From Bactrocera neohumeralis (taxonomy: Eukaryota; Arthropoda; Insecta; Diptera; Tephritidae), in the NCBI RefSeq assembly GCF_024586455.1, contig NC_065921.1:46584574-46648573 (forward strand): DNA of 64,000 nucleotides, given 5' to 3'. The translations under genes and the position numbers were made by a program. Position 1 is the first letter of the stretch. Each line of letters begins with the position of its first letter. A model generated the notes under the pieces. The model searched no databases. It had not been told where the DNA came from and saw only the letters and a list, made by a program, of their open reading frames with translations. Below are positions 11,597 through 23,898 of this stretch, in pieces.

Positions 11597-12618
11597 AACA
11601 AGTAAGGAAGTTCGGGTGTCACCGAACATTTTATACTCTCGCATGATAAAGTGATAATCGAGATTTCATTATACGTCATTTACATATTTTTCAAATACCG
11701 TATTTGTGTAAAATTTTATTCCGCTATCATCATTGGTTCCTAATGTATATGTACGTATATTATACAGAGAAGGCATCAGATGGAATTCAAAATAGCGTTA
11801 TATTGGAAGAAGGCGTGGTTATGAACCGATTTCACCCATATTTCGTACATGTCATCAGGGTGTTAAGAAAATATTATATACCGAATTTCATTGAAATTGG
11901 TTTAGTAGTTCCTGAGATATGGTTTTTGGTCCATAAGTGGGCGAGGCCACGCCCATTTTCAATTTTTAAAAAAAGCCTGGATGCAGTTTCCTTCTGCCAT
12001 TTCTTCCGTAAAATTGAGTGTTTCTGATGTTTTTTGTTAGTCGGTTAACGCACTTTTAGTGATTTTCAACATAACCTTTGTATGGGAGGTGGGCGTGGTT
12101 ATTATCCGATTTCTTCCATTTTTAAACAGTATATGGAAATATCTGAAGAAAACGACTCTGTTGAGGTTGGTTGACATAGCTATAGTAGTTTCCGAGATAT
12201 GTAAAAAAAACTTAGTAGGGGGCGGGGCCACGCCCACTTTTCCAAAAAAATTACGTCCGAGTATGTCACTCTCTAATGCGATCCTTTGTGCCAAATTTCA
12301 CTTTAATATCTTTATTTATGGCTTAGTTATGACACTTTCGAACTTAGCTTTCTTATTGAGCCAAGGAATACGTGTACCAAGTTTCATCATGATATCTCAA
12401 TTTTTACTCAAGTTACAGCTTGCACGGACGGACGGACGGACGGACAGACGGACGGACGGACAGACAGATATCCGGATTTCAACTCTACTCGTCACCCTGA
12501 TCACTTTGGTATATATAACCCTATATCTGACTCTTTTAGTTTTAGGACTTACAAACAACCGTTATGTGAACAAAACTATAATACTGTCCTTAGCAACTTT
12601 GTTGCGAGAGTATAAAAA
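11597..12618 (-). repeat. DINE-like repeat A, copy 3 (inside Tc1-like element)
   Basis: The reverse-orientation copy begins AACAAGTAAGGAAG and ends TTGCGAGAGTATAAAA, with (CGGA)n at about 12425-12460. It lies between the left terminal repeat and the 3' end of the Tc1 transposase, so it inserted after the Tc1 element. Long open frames across it (for example 12059-12691) are by-products of the repeat. Confidence 0.85.
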
Positions 12619-12689
12619 AACAATCATCAAAATGCGAAAATTTTGGTATAATGAGCTGAACGCAAAAATGGCACAATCTAAAAAAAGTT

Positions 12690-13570
12690 AATAATTTAGT
12701 TCAAATCGCATTTCTATAAATTTTGATCCATACAAATACTTATACTTTCTACGAGATTCTGACATGTAGCTTTTGGTATAGCGTACCAAGTTTTTTTAAC
12801 TGCAGAAAAGAGATCGTCCATATTTTTTAATTAACCTTTGCAATTTCAGTCTTGATTTCATTCCACTGGTCTTCAATTGGATTTAAGTCAGGACTTTGCG
12901 CTGGCCAATCCAAACTATCTATCCTTCTGCAGAAACCAATTTTTGACTAGCAACGAGTCGTGTTTGAGATAGTCGTCTTGCATGAATTTCCATTTAATTG
13001 GCATAGACTCAAAAGCATATGGTTCCATATGGTTTTTTAAAATGTGCAGGTACTGAAACTTGTCCATTTTTCTATTGATCCTTACGAGCGGGCCTACACC
13101 ATGCCAAGAAAATGCTCCCTAAGTCATAATATCCGCCACCATGCTTTATCGTCTTCTGAATGTACCTAGGATTATATTTTGAAATATCTTTTTTTAAAGG
13201 AGTGGATTCTTCCTCGTTATGCGTCCGAACAATTTTGATTGATTCAGATGTCTTCTGACAAGTCTAGAAGATATTCCTAATTCCGATGATTGGTTGATAT
13301 CAGTTGCTACCTGCCGTGATGATTTAAATGGATAATTTTTGACGATTCAACTACAGCAGCGTCTTTACGCGTATCCATTTTACATGGTCTTGGCTTCCGA
13401 ATCCTGCCTTTGACCAATACTTGGGAGTTCTTCATACATGATTTGATTGCGTTGTATACTTTTTTACGAGAAATTTCTATTAGTTTGGTATATGCTACTT
13501 TTTGCCCTTTTTTATGCAAGTTCCAAATAATTCCCCTTTCTTTTATTGTAGTGTACTTTCCGGATCCCAT
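12690..13570 (-). pseudogene. Tc1-like transposase
   Basis: The N-terminus is an intact 87-residue frame from 13570 (MGSGKYTTIKERGIIWNL, then a second HTH around KKVYNAIKSC). The catalytic domain follows in broken frames: MVADIMT.GAFSWHGVGPL with the first Asp region, WKFMQDDYLKHDSLLVKNW with the second Asp, and DWPAQSPDLNPIEDQWNE with the DD34E glutamate (about 12830-12905). The C-terminus (SAVKKTWYAIPK) is near 12765-12800. Several stops and frameshifts make it inactive. Such transposases cut at the terminal repeats and insert at TA. Confidence 0.85.
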
Positions 13571-13679
13571 TTCATATTATTTCTTTCACTGAAATACTTT
13601 CAATTATTTATTTTTGAACAACACAAAAATTATATTCTTAAATTAAAATCTGCGCGAGTCCTACTTCTGCGAAGTAATC

Positions 13680-13900
13680 TGTGCCATTTATGTGTCCACT
13701 CAAAATCAGCTTTGACTACACATAATTGATAACGGTAAGCAAAAAGCAAAAATTAACGGAATATTTGGGCAGTACAGTACAACGCTAGTACAGCAGCTCC
13801 AAATTGAATGCAAAATTTTTACATTTTAAACAACTTTAACTTAAACAATTTTAGCATTTATATGAAATGAAACTTTGTGCCATTTATGTGTCCATAGCTG
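13680..13900 (-). repeat. IR/DR pair at the transposase-proximal Tc1 end
   Basis: Two direct copies of TGTGCCATTTATGTGTCCA start at 13680 and 13876, 196 bases apart; the outer one forms the terminal repeat. The same 196-base spacing of related TGTGCCAATACTT motifs is found at 23899 and 24095. Confidence 0.7.
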
Positions 13901-14269
13901 TACATATATCAATTAGTTCCGGGTTTGTCTTCGCTAATTAAGAGGTTAGTGGTAGTCAGAATTTTATTTTCTGTTTTCTTTTTTGAAAGTACAAAATCTT
14001 AGAATTATTCTCCGAAGATTTGATATAAATCCCACAAATGCTTTTTGATAATACATATCAGATGTAGCAAATGTGTTATGAAACCTTTGAGAAGTGGCTG
14101 TTTGAAGCTGCTGCAAGCGGCAGATTTTTGGTGCTTTTTCGAACATACTCAAGCAAGTGGAGAGCTTGCTACTTATACTTCTCGAAGTTATTCTTTCTTA
14201 CCTTCCGATGTTGTAGAAGAATCGAAGCAAATTTATGAATATTTAGTAGCTCAAAAGCAATATTCCTGA

Positions 14270-14420
14270 TTTCATTGCTGCAGATGATTGGTCGCCTAGA
14301 AGTTCGGATTTGAACCCATTGGACTACAGTTTTTGTCTAAAGTTCCAAAACATAAACCCTTGAATATCTCATAGAAATTGGGACGGTCTCAAAAATAGAA
14401 ACTGTGAGTGCTGTTATTGA
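14270..14420 (+). pseudogene. Tc1/mariner-superfamily transposase fragment
   Basis: A short stretch translates to FIAADDWSPRSSDLNPLDYS, the region around the third catalytic residue of Tc1/mariner transposases (consensus W.P.SPDLNP.DYS). Only about 30 residues are recognisable. Upstream frames (14045-14269) may belong to it but show no diagnostic motif. Confidence 0.55.
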
Positions 14421-14473
14421 AATGAAAAAAAAATAAATCATTTCGAAAAATTTTTTACATCGGTCATATTATA

Positions 14474-14839
14474 CAATATGTATATGCATTATTAAACATT
14501 GTAATAATAGAAAATGTATTATAAAGTAGTTTTATTTTTATATTGGACAAAACTTATAAGAGAGGTTGTGACGAGACTAAGTATAACACATACATTGTCA
14601 TACTTATATTTATTAAGTATAACACATACATCCCGAAAAATATTTTTTGGAATCATTGGATATTTTTTGTCACGTTACTTATATTTATTGGCCACACATG
14701 TATTTTGTGTTACAAGATCGTGATTAACGCCTTTATTTTTTGTGGAAGACAACATATTTAGTATTCAATATGTATATGTAAACATTGTAATAATAGAAAA
14801 TGTATTATAAAAGTTTTATTTTTATATTGGACAAAACAT
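14474..14839 (+). repeat. Direct duplication of ~75 bp, spacer ~210 bp
   Basis: The block containing ACATTGTAATAATAGAAAAT and TTTATTTTTATATTGGACAA occurs at about 14474-14553 and again at 14766-14839 with few changes. The spacer itself carries two copies of AGTATAACACATACAT. Function unknown; AT-rich and non-coding. Confidence 0.75.
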
Positions 14840-17800
14840 ATTGTCTAAAAGCACTGTATATTTTTTGTATATTTAGTATTCAGTACAATTTTCATATTGT
14901 CTCTAAACGCGTCTGTAAAATAATCACTACTCAGTGATTTGATTTGCTTTCGTCTCATTTGTATGCGTTTTAGCTGTCATATATACGTATGCTTATAACT
15001 TTTGAAAGTATATTCACGGTTATATTTTTTATTTCATACGTATACATATGTATACAGTGAAGTCCTGTGGATTATCAGCACTTCAAATGTAGCAATTTTG
15101 TTCAATAATGTACCTATTCCAGTGAGCTTCATCTATTACTTTGAAAATAAATTTGCATAATTTGGTGAAGTTGTCTGCGAGGAGGTATGTTTCTTATTAA
15201 ATATTATACCAAACTGAGGACATATCAATGAATAACACAAACCAACGCACCACACTTATTTCTTATTAATATAGATGAAAACATAAAACTAATAATTCAG
15301 AATAAATTACAATTGAACGGTTAGCAATTCACTGCTTCGTCTGTGTTTTTTTGGTGATTTCTGATAACTAGGGATTGCAGCCAAAATTAATGCGTGTAAT
15401 CCATTTAACATCCTACTTAAAATTTTAAACATTTTTTATTATTCTCATTTTCTTTTCTGACCTAAGAGAGCACGAGTCACAAATATTTCACAAACTTTAA
15501 ACTTTAGAGGAGGGTAATCTCGACTATTTTTTGTGCTGCCGTTGTTGTTGTTGCTGTTTTTGTGTTTCGTAATTTGTTATGAGGATAATTGTATGTGAAC
15601 GATTCTGTCAACTCAAGACCTCAATTTTGATGTGGATATAAGTTGCACTAGTTGTTTTAATTAAGAACTTTTTACATCATGCGGAAATTATTTTATCATC
15701 TTGTGATTGTCAAATACATGTAGTATGAACTATTAGACGTTTTTCATTTTTTGTGGTTTGAAGTTTTATTTATCTTATATTTCTCAATTACTATGAAATC
15801 ATGTCGTGCCAAATATTTGTTAAATGATAAGATAATTAGTCGAAAATGTGCGGTTAATAGTATAATCGATGACTTACGACTATCCGTATTATCCGAGCAG
15901 ATATAAAAATATTATTTAAAAGTCGGATTTTAGTCGCATTTTCAGATATTATTAACTCCCTTTCTCTCCCATTCTGTGCTAGAATCATGTGATCCCCGAT
16001 CTCATTCTCCTTACCAAAACGTGCGAAAATTTATGCGGAAGGTGCTAATGAAAGTTATGCATGAAGATGTCTAGATTTTTTTTGCTTATCCCCAGCAGAC
16101 CGTAAAATTATAAAATGCGTTGTTGAAGGTAAAATAAGGTATGAGAACCCTGCAAAGAAGTTGATATCTCCACACGGGTATGATTGTAGGCCACTTAATA
16201 CGCCTGGTGTCCATCTCAGATTTTTTTGCATTGGGTCCTTAATTTCTTCCTCGGCCATATAAATATGTGTATATATAATAATAATATGGTATGTGTCGGA
16301 GAGAGAGAGACATATTTGCGTAAATATACTCTGTAAGAAAACACGAAAAAGCGAACTATGTTAATGTAACCATATGTAAGTTGGAATTCTCGGAACCTAT
16401 GACCTGTATTAACCTAACCATAAATCACATATAAAAACCATAAACACCAAAAGGTCCATCATATGTACACACATAATGCAGATAAGCATCAATATATGTA
16501 TGTATATATACGCTTATGCATTTACCAGCATTTTACTCATAGGAAAAAGTTGTAAAAGTGAAAAAGGGGGATAAAAATCATTGCACACAGGGGGCCAACG
16601 TTGTACCAGAAAATAATGGCAAACAAATAACCGAACGAATGACTGTCAAGTGTCACCATTGGCTGCGAGCAGGGCATTTTAAGTACATATTTCTCCGCCT
16701 ACACTTAAACTGCGGGACATGCTGTGCTGTGTTGCAAATTGTTGAAATGCATTTGAACACCTACAACTAATATTGCGTTCGTGTATGTGCGTCGCTCTAA
16801 CTTAATAATATTTGCACTCGGAGTGATATGGTCGGCTACACATCCACCGATATCAACGAAATGGATTACGCATGCAATGCAATTAGCATGTGTAGATAAA
16901 GTTTCCGTGCACCATGGCGTATGTGTGATGCCTCTGTATATACAAAATGTCACGTTCATTGAGATCTTCGATGATGTGTGTGCATGTGTAGTCATAAAGT
17001 TTACCAATACGTTATTGCTTTAATGCAAATAAGAGAATGGAATTATAAAGACATTATTCAGTATTTTAGTTTGAGCACGCATCCACTAAAAATCCGAAAA
17101 AGAACACTCTGCTTTGTTTTAAAAATATATTTTATCCAGTTGAGTTGGTTTCATGGAATATTACTTTATGCCGGATAGTATCTTAAACTTATACAAGGGG
17201 ACAAAAAAAATCAAAAACAAGCCGCAGTTAAAAAATTTCGTATAAAATATGGTTGGAATGTTGTTTTAACTTTATTAACTGTGAAGATTAATTGAAATGG
17301 CAGCAAACTTTCAGTCTCCATACCACATAATATAAAACAAAAAGCTAACCAAATTGCAAATTGAATCAAAAGTGAGATATAATTCCATAAAGCAGTAACA
17401 GTATTACCCGGTTCGCGTTGATTTGACTCTACCGTCGCTTTCTTATGAATGAAGTGCTCTGTAAATATTGACGTCAGCAAAGCAAGAAGAAAAATAAATC
17501 AACCGCAAATGGCAAGTAAAATACATTTGCAAAAGTTATTCATTTAATACCCTGCGAACCACGGCTACCCGCTTGAGACAAATATTCCAATACAACTACA
17601 CATTTTTTCTCTATACACTAACACCAACGCACATTTTCGGGTTATTTTTTGTTTACCTAAATGCGATGAAAAAAAGATTGTGTCATTGCTTGATTTATTT
17701 GAATGAGTGCGAAGGAGAAAACATTATTGTCAATAGTGACAAAAGAAAATCCCAAAAAGGGTAATAAAAAACGATTGAAAGACGCATGTCATTCGTGATC

Positions 17801-18984
17801 GTACTATCGGAAAGGAGGCTCGTACAACAAGAAGGTAAGTGAATGATTTTTTTTAAATAATTTGCAAATAATTACTTCATTTGTTTTTATAGCATTGGAA
17901 TTAGCAGCTGCAGCAATATCATCAGAAGCAGCAAATTTAAATTGTTAAGTAAGTATGTGAGAAAAAGTGTGTGTTGTTTGAAATTGGATTGCGCAGTTCA
18001 ACATAGTACGCAAAAATAATTACATACATAAGTATGTATTTTATGCGTTTAAGGCGGCCTGCACAATCCAATATAATGTGAAAACAAATGTTTGCCTTAT
18101 ATTTTAAATAATCAGATAATATTATTCTTTTATTTCAGATATTATTATGATTTTTATTTAATTATTCGTTCTTTTCAGATTTTATCACTATTTTTATTTA
18201 ATTAAAAAGAGAAAATGCAACCCTGAATCAGTCTTCGATTGGGGATATTAGAGCAGGATAGATATACTTTTTTATATGACACTGCTGAATGAGCGCAACA
18301 AAGATGTCTGATCACATGTATACGTACGTGAGTAGGTAAAATATCTGCCAGGCTTAAGAAACATTCTATATGTTTACCACCACGTTTACCACCATGTTAC
18401 CCGCTAATTATCAGGGAGGGAGGCAGGGTACGTATATGTATATTAGGGCGTCCGTTAATTGTATTTCTTGTAACAGATGCCCCTTGAAATTTAAATTTTC
18501 GCCCAAGAAAAAGTCTCCAACATATGTAAACTCTTATTTTTCAACCTAAAGTGTGCCTATTTCATTTTAATATTTAAAACTGTTTTTAATATGATTTTAT
18601 TGTATCTAACAATAAAGTTTTTATCACCAAAGCAAACAAGTATACATTTCAGGAAAAGTGATACTCTAATACAAAATTCGTCACTTTACACAATATGTCC
18701 AGTTGATTTTTTCATACAAGCATTGCAATAAAAGTTATACGAATTTAAAATTATGCATCGAATGTAATGTGAATATGTTGCAAGTTCAATACAGAATACA
18801 CTAATTACTTCCATGAATGTTAAAGTCATTTGAAGTATTACTTTATAGTTCAATTAAAAATCAAAATTGTTCACAGCTGTAATAATAATAATATGAACAC
18901 TCCCTCCATATCTCGGAAGCTCCAATCAGCGAAGTTTTTAAACCTAATAGCTTCCTCAAGTCATGATTATTATCAAATGTTTAA
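14840..18984. other. AT-rich intergenic tract, no clear gene
   Basis: No protein family recognised. Simple repeats are present: (GTT)n near 15540 and (GA)n near 16301-16312. A tiny two-exon frame at 17786-17948 with good splice sites is treated as a finding, not as a gene. Other frames of 60-100 residues show no domain or codon signal. Confidence 0.5.
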
Positions 18985-19770
18985 GTCCATGAACATTTTA
19001 TACTCTTGCAACTTGCAAAGATCTAAGGCCGGGAAATTCTTTCAGGTGCTGCCAAGTCTTTATATTGAAGCTCAGGGAAGTATTGACTCCATTCAACGCA
19101 TTTTTGATACACTTTATCACGAAAAGATCCTCTCTTAATTTAATTTGTATATCCCATGCATTGACCAATATTTTCGGTCAAAAGTTTACTAAATATACTA
19201 GGTCCACATATTGGATGCCTGGAGGCTGGAATAGTTTTGTTGGATTTGATCAATATTTGGTCATAAGGTGGTGTACTTTATAGGCATTATGCGCACCAAG
19301 TGTTATCTCATTATAATAATTGCTTCCTGATTTGTGCACTAGAAAGTAAAAGAATCAGATTGAATTTAAAAATTTGCTATATGGGAATTAGGTGTGGTTT
19401 TAGTTCGATTTCGCTCATTTTCGCACTATTACATAGTTACGAGAGCGGAATGCCACGTGCTAAATTTAATCGAAATCGGTAGGGTGGGTCTGAGATATGT
19501 GCTTTTACATAAAAGTGGGCAGTGCCAAGCTCATTGTCCAATTTTTAAACCCGGTCTCATCAAGCTCTCGCATACCATCTGGGGTAAAAATTTTTATCTT
19601 CCGCTTTCATACATTTTTATGGTGTCGATAGGGGCGCTATAGGACTTTGTCCAGAGCGAATTTGTTTATTGTAGCGTAAATGGTTTAGAGGATATGTACA
19701 TTAATCTCGTTAGAGGGCGAGGCCACACCCATATTTTCAAAATTTTTGACGCACAGGTGGCCCGTATCAC
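18985..19770 (-). repeat. Diverged DINE-like repeat
   Basis: An old relative of repeat A in reverse orientation: GAACATTTTATACTCTTGCA at the start, then blocks of the type CTATATGGGAATTAGGTGTGG and GGGCGAGGCCACACCC further on. Diagnostic ends are lost on the right. Confidence 0.5.
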
Positions 19771-21250
19771 CAGCATACCTTGTGGTAAGTTACAGTTCCG
19801 CAGTTTCTTAGTTTAGAGATTTTATTTTAGTTTTCGATTAATGGCGTTTTATGGGCATGGGAGTAGATCGATTACGCCTATCTACTAACTTGTAATAATG
19901 ACATCCGGTCACCCATTTTCACCAGATATGCTATAACTTCACATCTCTCTTTTTTAGATCGTCAATATATTGAAAGATGAGGTAGAGAGCTTATTTACTA
20001 TGCCATTAAAAAGGGCTAATAGATATAAGGTGAATAATTTCAATTTTCCCCATTGATTAGGTGTCAAAAAACTTCTAAGAATTATGAAACGCTGCTCTTG
20101 CCGCTTGTATATATCGGAATTATTCAACTATTGTTTACTAAATAATCTGTTGACTCAGAATTACCTACGCTTTTGCGGTTTCTAGCACCTGCATTTACTA
20201 ATGCCACATAATCTATTTGTAATTAAATATATTTACCAAATATTGATATAGAAGTATTTGTGGTAAAATAAATATTGTTTTATCTTTCTCTAACTATGGA
20301 GTGTGATCATTATTGTGAATAATGTCAGCGAGCTGTGATTAGATAAATAGAAGCGATTGAATACGTTAAATCAGAATAATTGTAGCAAAGTTTCAATGAG
20401 GTAAGATTTTGTAGAATCAGTTATAAAAAACAAACCCTGGTAACTTCGATTATACTGAAGCTCTAATAGCCTTCACAAATACAAAAAATGCTTACAAGAA
20501 ATAGAATTATATCAGTTTGAAATTAGTAGTCATTGAAAATGTGGTTCAGAGGTTGCTCGGTTACAAATGTAAAACCGCCATGGGCGAAAATGATATCCTT
20601 TCTGTGCTAAATAATTGAAAATTTTTAGACGATGACTACAAAAACCAACGGAAAGGTATTAGAAGTATACACCATTGTAAAAATACCTTTTGCTTCAGAG
20701 TATTATAGTTTTGTTTGAAACACTGCAAAAATCAAAACCGGGGAAATACTTTAAGGTGTAAAACCAATCTTATAGAGTAAAGTCAACCGGATGTTCGAAA
20801 ATCCTGATATTAGTTATTTTAACTATTTTTAGCACAAAGATACACAGTTATGTGTAAAAGAAGCTCTCTTATTTCCATTCGGATACCTGACATGTTGGCC
20901 GATATATGCGGTACAAAGTCACCCGAAGTTCGAAAATTTTTATTTTAAGTATATGAGGGCTAAAGGAAGCATTGGTCCAATTCCAACCATGTCTTGACAT
21001 ACAGACTTACCAATATAAGAGAAGGATTATCCCTTAATTTTTGTTACATATATCACTCATTTTCCGAAATTTTTGATTAAAATTCAACTATTGTTCGGTA
21101 CCTAAACTTTTTCTTTTTACTATTTTAACTTTTCAGTTTGTGTTTAAATTATACATACATATCTTATACATATGTATATAAAAATTAATCGCAAAATGTG
21201 TTGCTAAGCGCATAACTCAACAACGCCTGGACCAATTTTGCCAATTATTT
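19771..21250. other. Repeat debris, no gene
   Basis: Contains a decayed DINE-like fragment at about 20690-21060 (GAGTATTATAGTTTTGTTTG, then GGGCTAAAGGAAGCATTGG). No coding sequence recognised. Confidence 0.5.
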
Positions 21251-21367
21251 TTTTACTCTCGCAACAAAGTTGCTAAGGAGAGTACTATAGTTTTGTTCAC
21301 ATAACGGTTGTTTGTAAGTCCTAAAACTAAAAGAGTCAGACATAGGGTTATATATACCAAAGTGATC

Positions 21368-22688
21368 GTGGGATTAGCCTCCTCAACATCGCATATAAGG
21401 TTCTATCGAGCGTATTGTGTGAAAGATTAAAGCCCACCGTCAACAAACTGATTGGACCTTATCAGTGTGGCTTTAGACTTGGAAAATCAACAACCGACCA
21501 GATATTCACCATGCGCCAAATCTTGGAAAAGACCCGTGAAAGGAGAATCGACACACACCACCTCTTCGTCGATTTCAAAGCTGCTTTCGACAGCACGAAA
21601 AGGAGCTGCCTCTATGCCGCGATGTCTGAATTTGGTATCCCCGCAAAACTAATACGGCTGTGTAAACTGACGCTGAGCAACACGAAGAGCTCCGTCAGAA
21701 TCGGGAAGGACCTCTCCGAGCCGTTCGATACCAAACGAGGTTTCAGACAAGGCGATTCCCTATCGTGTGACTTTTTCAACCTGCTTCTGGAGAAAATAGT
21801 TCGAGCTGCAGAACTTAGTAGAGAAGGTACCATCTTTTATAAGAGTGTACAGCTGCTGGCGTATGCTGATGATATTGATATCATCGGCCTTAACACCCGC
21901 GCCGTTAGTTCTGCTTTCTCCAGACTAGACAAGGAAGCAAAACAAATGGGTCTGGCAGTGAACGAGGGCAAGACGAAATATCTCCTGTCATCAAACAAAC
22001 AGTCGTCGCACTCGCGACTTGGCACTCACGTCACTGTTGACAGTCATAACTTTGAAGTTGTAGATAATTTCGTCTATTTAGGAACCAGTATTAACACCAC
22101 CAACAATGTCAGCCTGGAAATCCAACGCAGGATTGCTCTTGCCAACAGCTGCTACTTCGGACTGAGTAGGCAATTGAAAAGTGAAGTCCTCTCTCGACGA
22201 ACAAAAGCCAAACTCTATAAGTCGCTCATAATTCCCGTCCTGCTATATGGTGCGGAGGCTTGGACGATGTCAACAACTGATGAGTCGACGTTGCGAGTTT
22301 TCGAGAGAAAAGTTCTGCGAAAGATTTATGGTCCTTTGCGCGTTGGCCACGGCGAATATCGCATTCGATGGAACGATGAGCTGTACGAGATATACGACGA
22401 CATTGACATAGTTCAGCGAATTAAAAGACAGCGGCTACGCTGGCTAGGTCATGTTGTCCGAATGGACGAAAACACTCCAGCTCTGAAAGTATTCGACGCT
22501 GTACCCGCCGGGGGAAGCAGAGGAAGAGGAAGACCTCCACTCCGTTGGAAGGACCAAGTGGAGAAGGACCTGGCTACGCTTGGAATATCCAATTGGCGCC
22601 ACGTAGCGAAAAGGAGAAACGACTGGCGCGCTGTTGTTAACTCGGCTATAATCGCGTAAGCGGTGTCTACGCCAATTAAGAAGAAGAA
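21368..22688 (+). mobile_element. 5'-truncated LINE (RTE-like) inserted in repeat A
   Basis: The insertion carries the second half of a non-LTR retrotransposon and ends in a short (AAG)4 tail at 22678-22689. GATC borders both sides (21364-21367 and 22689-22692), a candidate 4-bp target duplication. The 5' truncation, oligomeric 3' tail and short duplication are expected products of target-primed reverse transcription. RTE elements are known for simple-repeat tails in place of poly(A). The same subfamily occurs at 61900-64000. Confidence 0.88.
21370..22659 (+). CDS. LINE reverse transcriptase, C-terminal part, open reading frame intact
   Basis: This uninterrupted frame starts directly at the truncation point (GISLLNIAYKVL); the first internal ATG-like start is at 21415. 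It holds reverse transcriptase motifs in order: GFRLGKSTTDQI, FVDFKAAFDS (catalytic Asp), RQGDSLSCDFFNLLLE, and LAYADDIDIIG with YADD at 21862-21873. A C-terminal region follows with VLRKIYGPL, RLRWLGHVVRMD and GRGRPPLRWKDQVEKDL, characteristic of RTE/BovB-type proteins. The endonuclease domain and the N-terminal third of the RT are missing because of 5' truncation, so no functional protein is expected. The lack of any frame break over about 1.29 kb suggests a young insertion. The clade is inferred from motifs. Confidence 0.85.
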   Translation, partial: GISLLNIAYKVLSSVLCERLKPTVNKLIGPYQCGFRLGKSTTDQIFTMRQILEKTRERRIDTHHLFVDFKAAFDSTKRSCLYAAMSEFGIPAKLIRLCKLTLSNTKSSVRIGKDLSEPFDTKRGFRQGDSLSCDFFNLLLEKIVRAAELSREGTIFYKSVQLLAYADDIDIIGLNTRAVSSAFSRLDKEAKQMGLAVNEGKTKYLLSSNKQSSHSRLGTHVTVDSHNFEVVDNFVYLGTSINTTNNVSLEIQRRIALANSCYFGLSRQLKSEVLSRRTKAKLYKSLIIPVLLYGAEAWTMSTTDESTLRVFERKVLRKIYGPLRVGHGEYRIRWNDELYEIYDDIDIVQRIKRQRLRWLGHVVRMDENTPALKVFDAVPAGGSRGRGRPPLRWKDQVEKDLATLGISNWRHVAKRRNDWRAVVNSAIIA

Positions 22689-23898
22689 GATCGGGGTGAC
22701 GAGTAGAGTCGAAATCCGGATGTCTGTCTCCGTCCGTCCGTCCGTCCGTCTGTCCGTCCGTCTGTCCGAGATATCATGATGAAACTTGGTACACGTATTT
22801 CTTGGCTCCATAAGAAAGTTAAGTTCGAAGATGGGCAAAATCGGCCAACTGCCACGCCCACAAAATTGCGGAAACCGAAAACCTATAAAGTGTCATAACT
22901 AAGCCATAGATAAAGATATTAAAGTGAAATTTGGCACAAAGGATTGCATTAGGGAGGGGCATATTTGGACGTAATTTTTTTGGAAAAGTGGGCGTGGCCC
23001 CGCCCCCTACTAAGTTTTTTGTACATATCTCGGAAACTACTATAGCTATGTCAACCAAACTCTACACAGTCGTTTTTTTCAGGCATCTCCATGTACAGTT
23101 CAAAAATGGAAGAAATCGGATAATAACCACGCCCACCCAAAGGTTATGTTGAAAATCACTAAAAGTGCGTTAACCGACTAACAAAAAACGTCAGAAACAC
23201 TCAATTTTACGGAAGAAATGGCAGAAGGAAACTGCACCCAGGCTTTTTTTAAAAATTGAAAATGGGAGTGGCCTCGCCCACTTATGGACCAAAAACCATA
23301 TCTCAGGAACTACTACACCGATTTCAATGAAATTCGGTATATAATATTTTCTTAACACCCTGATGACATGTACGAAATATGGGTGAAATCGGTTCACATC
23401 ACGCCTTCTTCCAATACAACGCTATTTTGAATTCCATCTGATGCCTTCTCTGTATAATACATACATTAGGAACCAGTGATGACAGCGGAATAAAACTTTA
23501 CACAAATACGGTATTTGAAAAATACGTAAATGACATATAATGAAATCTCGATTATCACTTTATCATGCGAGAGTATAAAATGTTCGGTGACACCCGAACT
23601 TAGCCCTTCCTTACTTGTTTTTTTAATTTTCGTTGAGGTTCAAGGATGATTTTTACGGCAACTTGAATAATTGCCGAAAACCCCCTAAAAGCAGCCCTTT
23701 CCTTTTTCCCATACAAACGAATGAATGTTTGTTTGTTAGTAACGCTAAGAGAACGGCTGCACCAATCTTATTGAAATTTTCAGAGGTTGTTCGTTGTGGA
23801 TCGGGAAAGGCTTAGAAATAAAAATACCTTATACTTTTTATGTTGTATTCTCGGAAAAGGAGTGGCCAGATGGAGTATTTTTTAGTTAACAGACCGGG

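Larger units (their letters stand above)
11454..13900 (-). mobile_element. Tc1-like transposon containing repeat A copy 3
   Basis: Terminal inverted repeats CAGCTGAGGACACATAAG (from 11454) and its inverse ending TGTGTCCATAGCTG (to 13900) match at 22 of 25 positions and are each bordered by TA. Removing the 1.02-kb repeat A inside leaves about 1.4 kb, a normal Tc1 size. The transposase runs on the minus strand from 13570. At the transposase-start end the motif TGTGCCATTTATGTGTCCA occurs twice, 196 bases apart (13680 and 13876), an IR/DR arrangement known from several Tc1 families. Confidence 0.85.
21252..23622 (+). repeat. DINE-like repeat A, copy 4, split by a LINE
   Basis: The 5' part (21252-21367) starts TTACTCTCGCAACAAAGTTG and runs to the point TATACCAAAGTGATC. 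The 3' part resumes at 22689 with GATCGGGGTGACGAGTAG and ends at the usual tail near 23622. In the uninterrupted copies these two sequences are contiguous (AAGTGATCAGGGTGACG), so the insertion site of the LINE is exact. Confidence 0.88.

Noticed and set aside
12059..12691. 210-residue open frame
   Set aside because: It lies entirely in DINE-like repeat A copy 3, and similar frames appear in every A copy; no protein domain.
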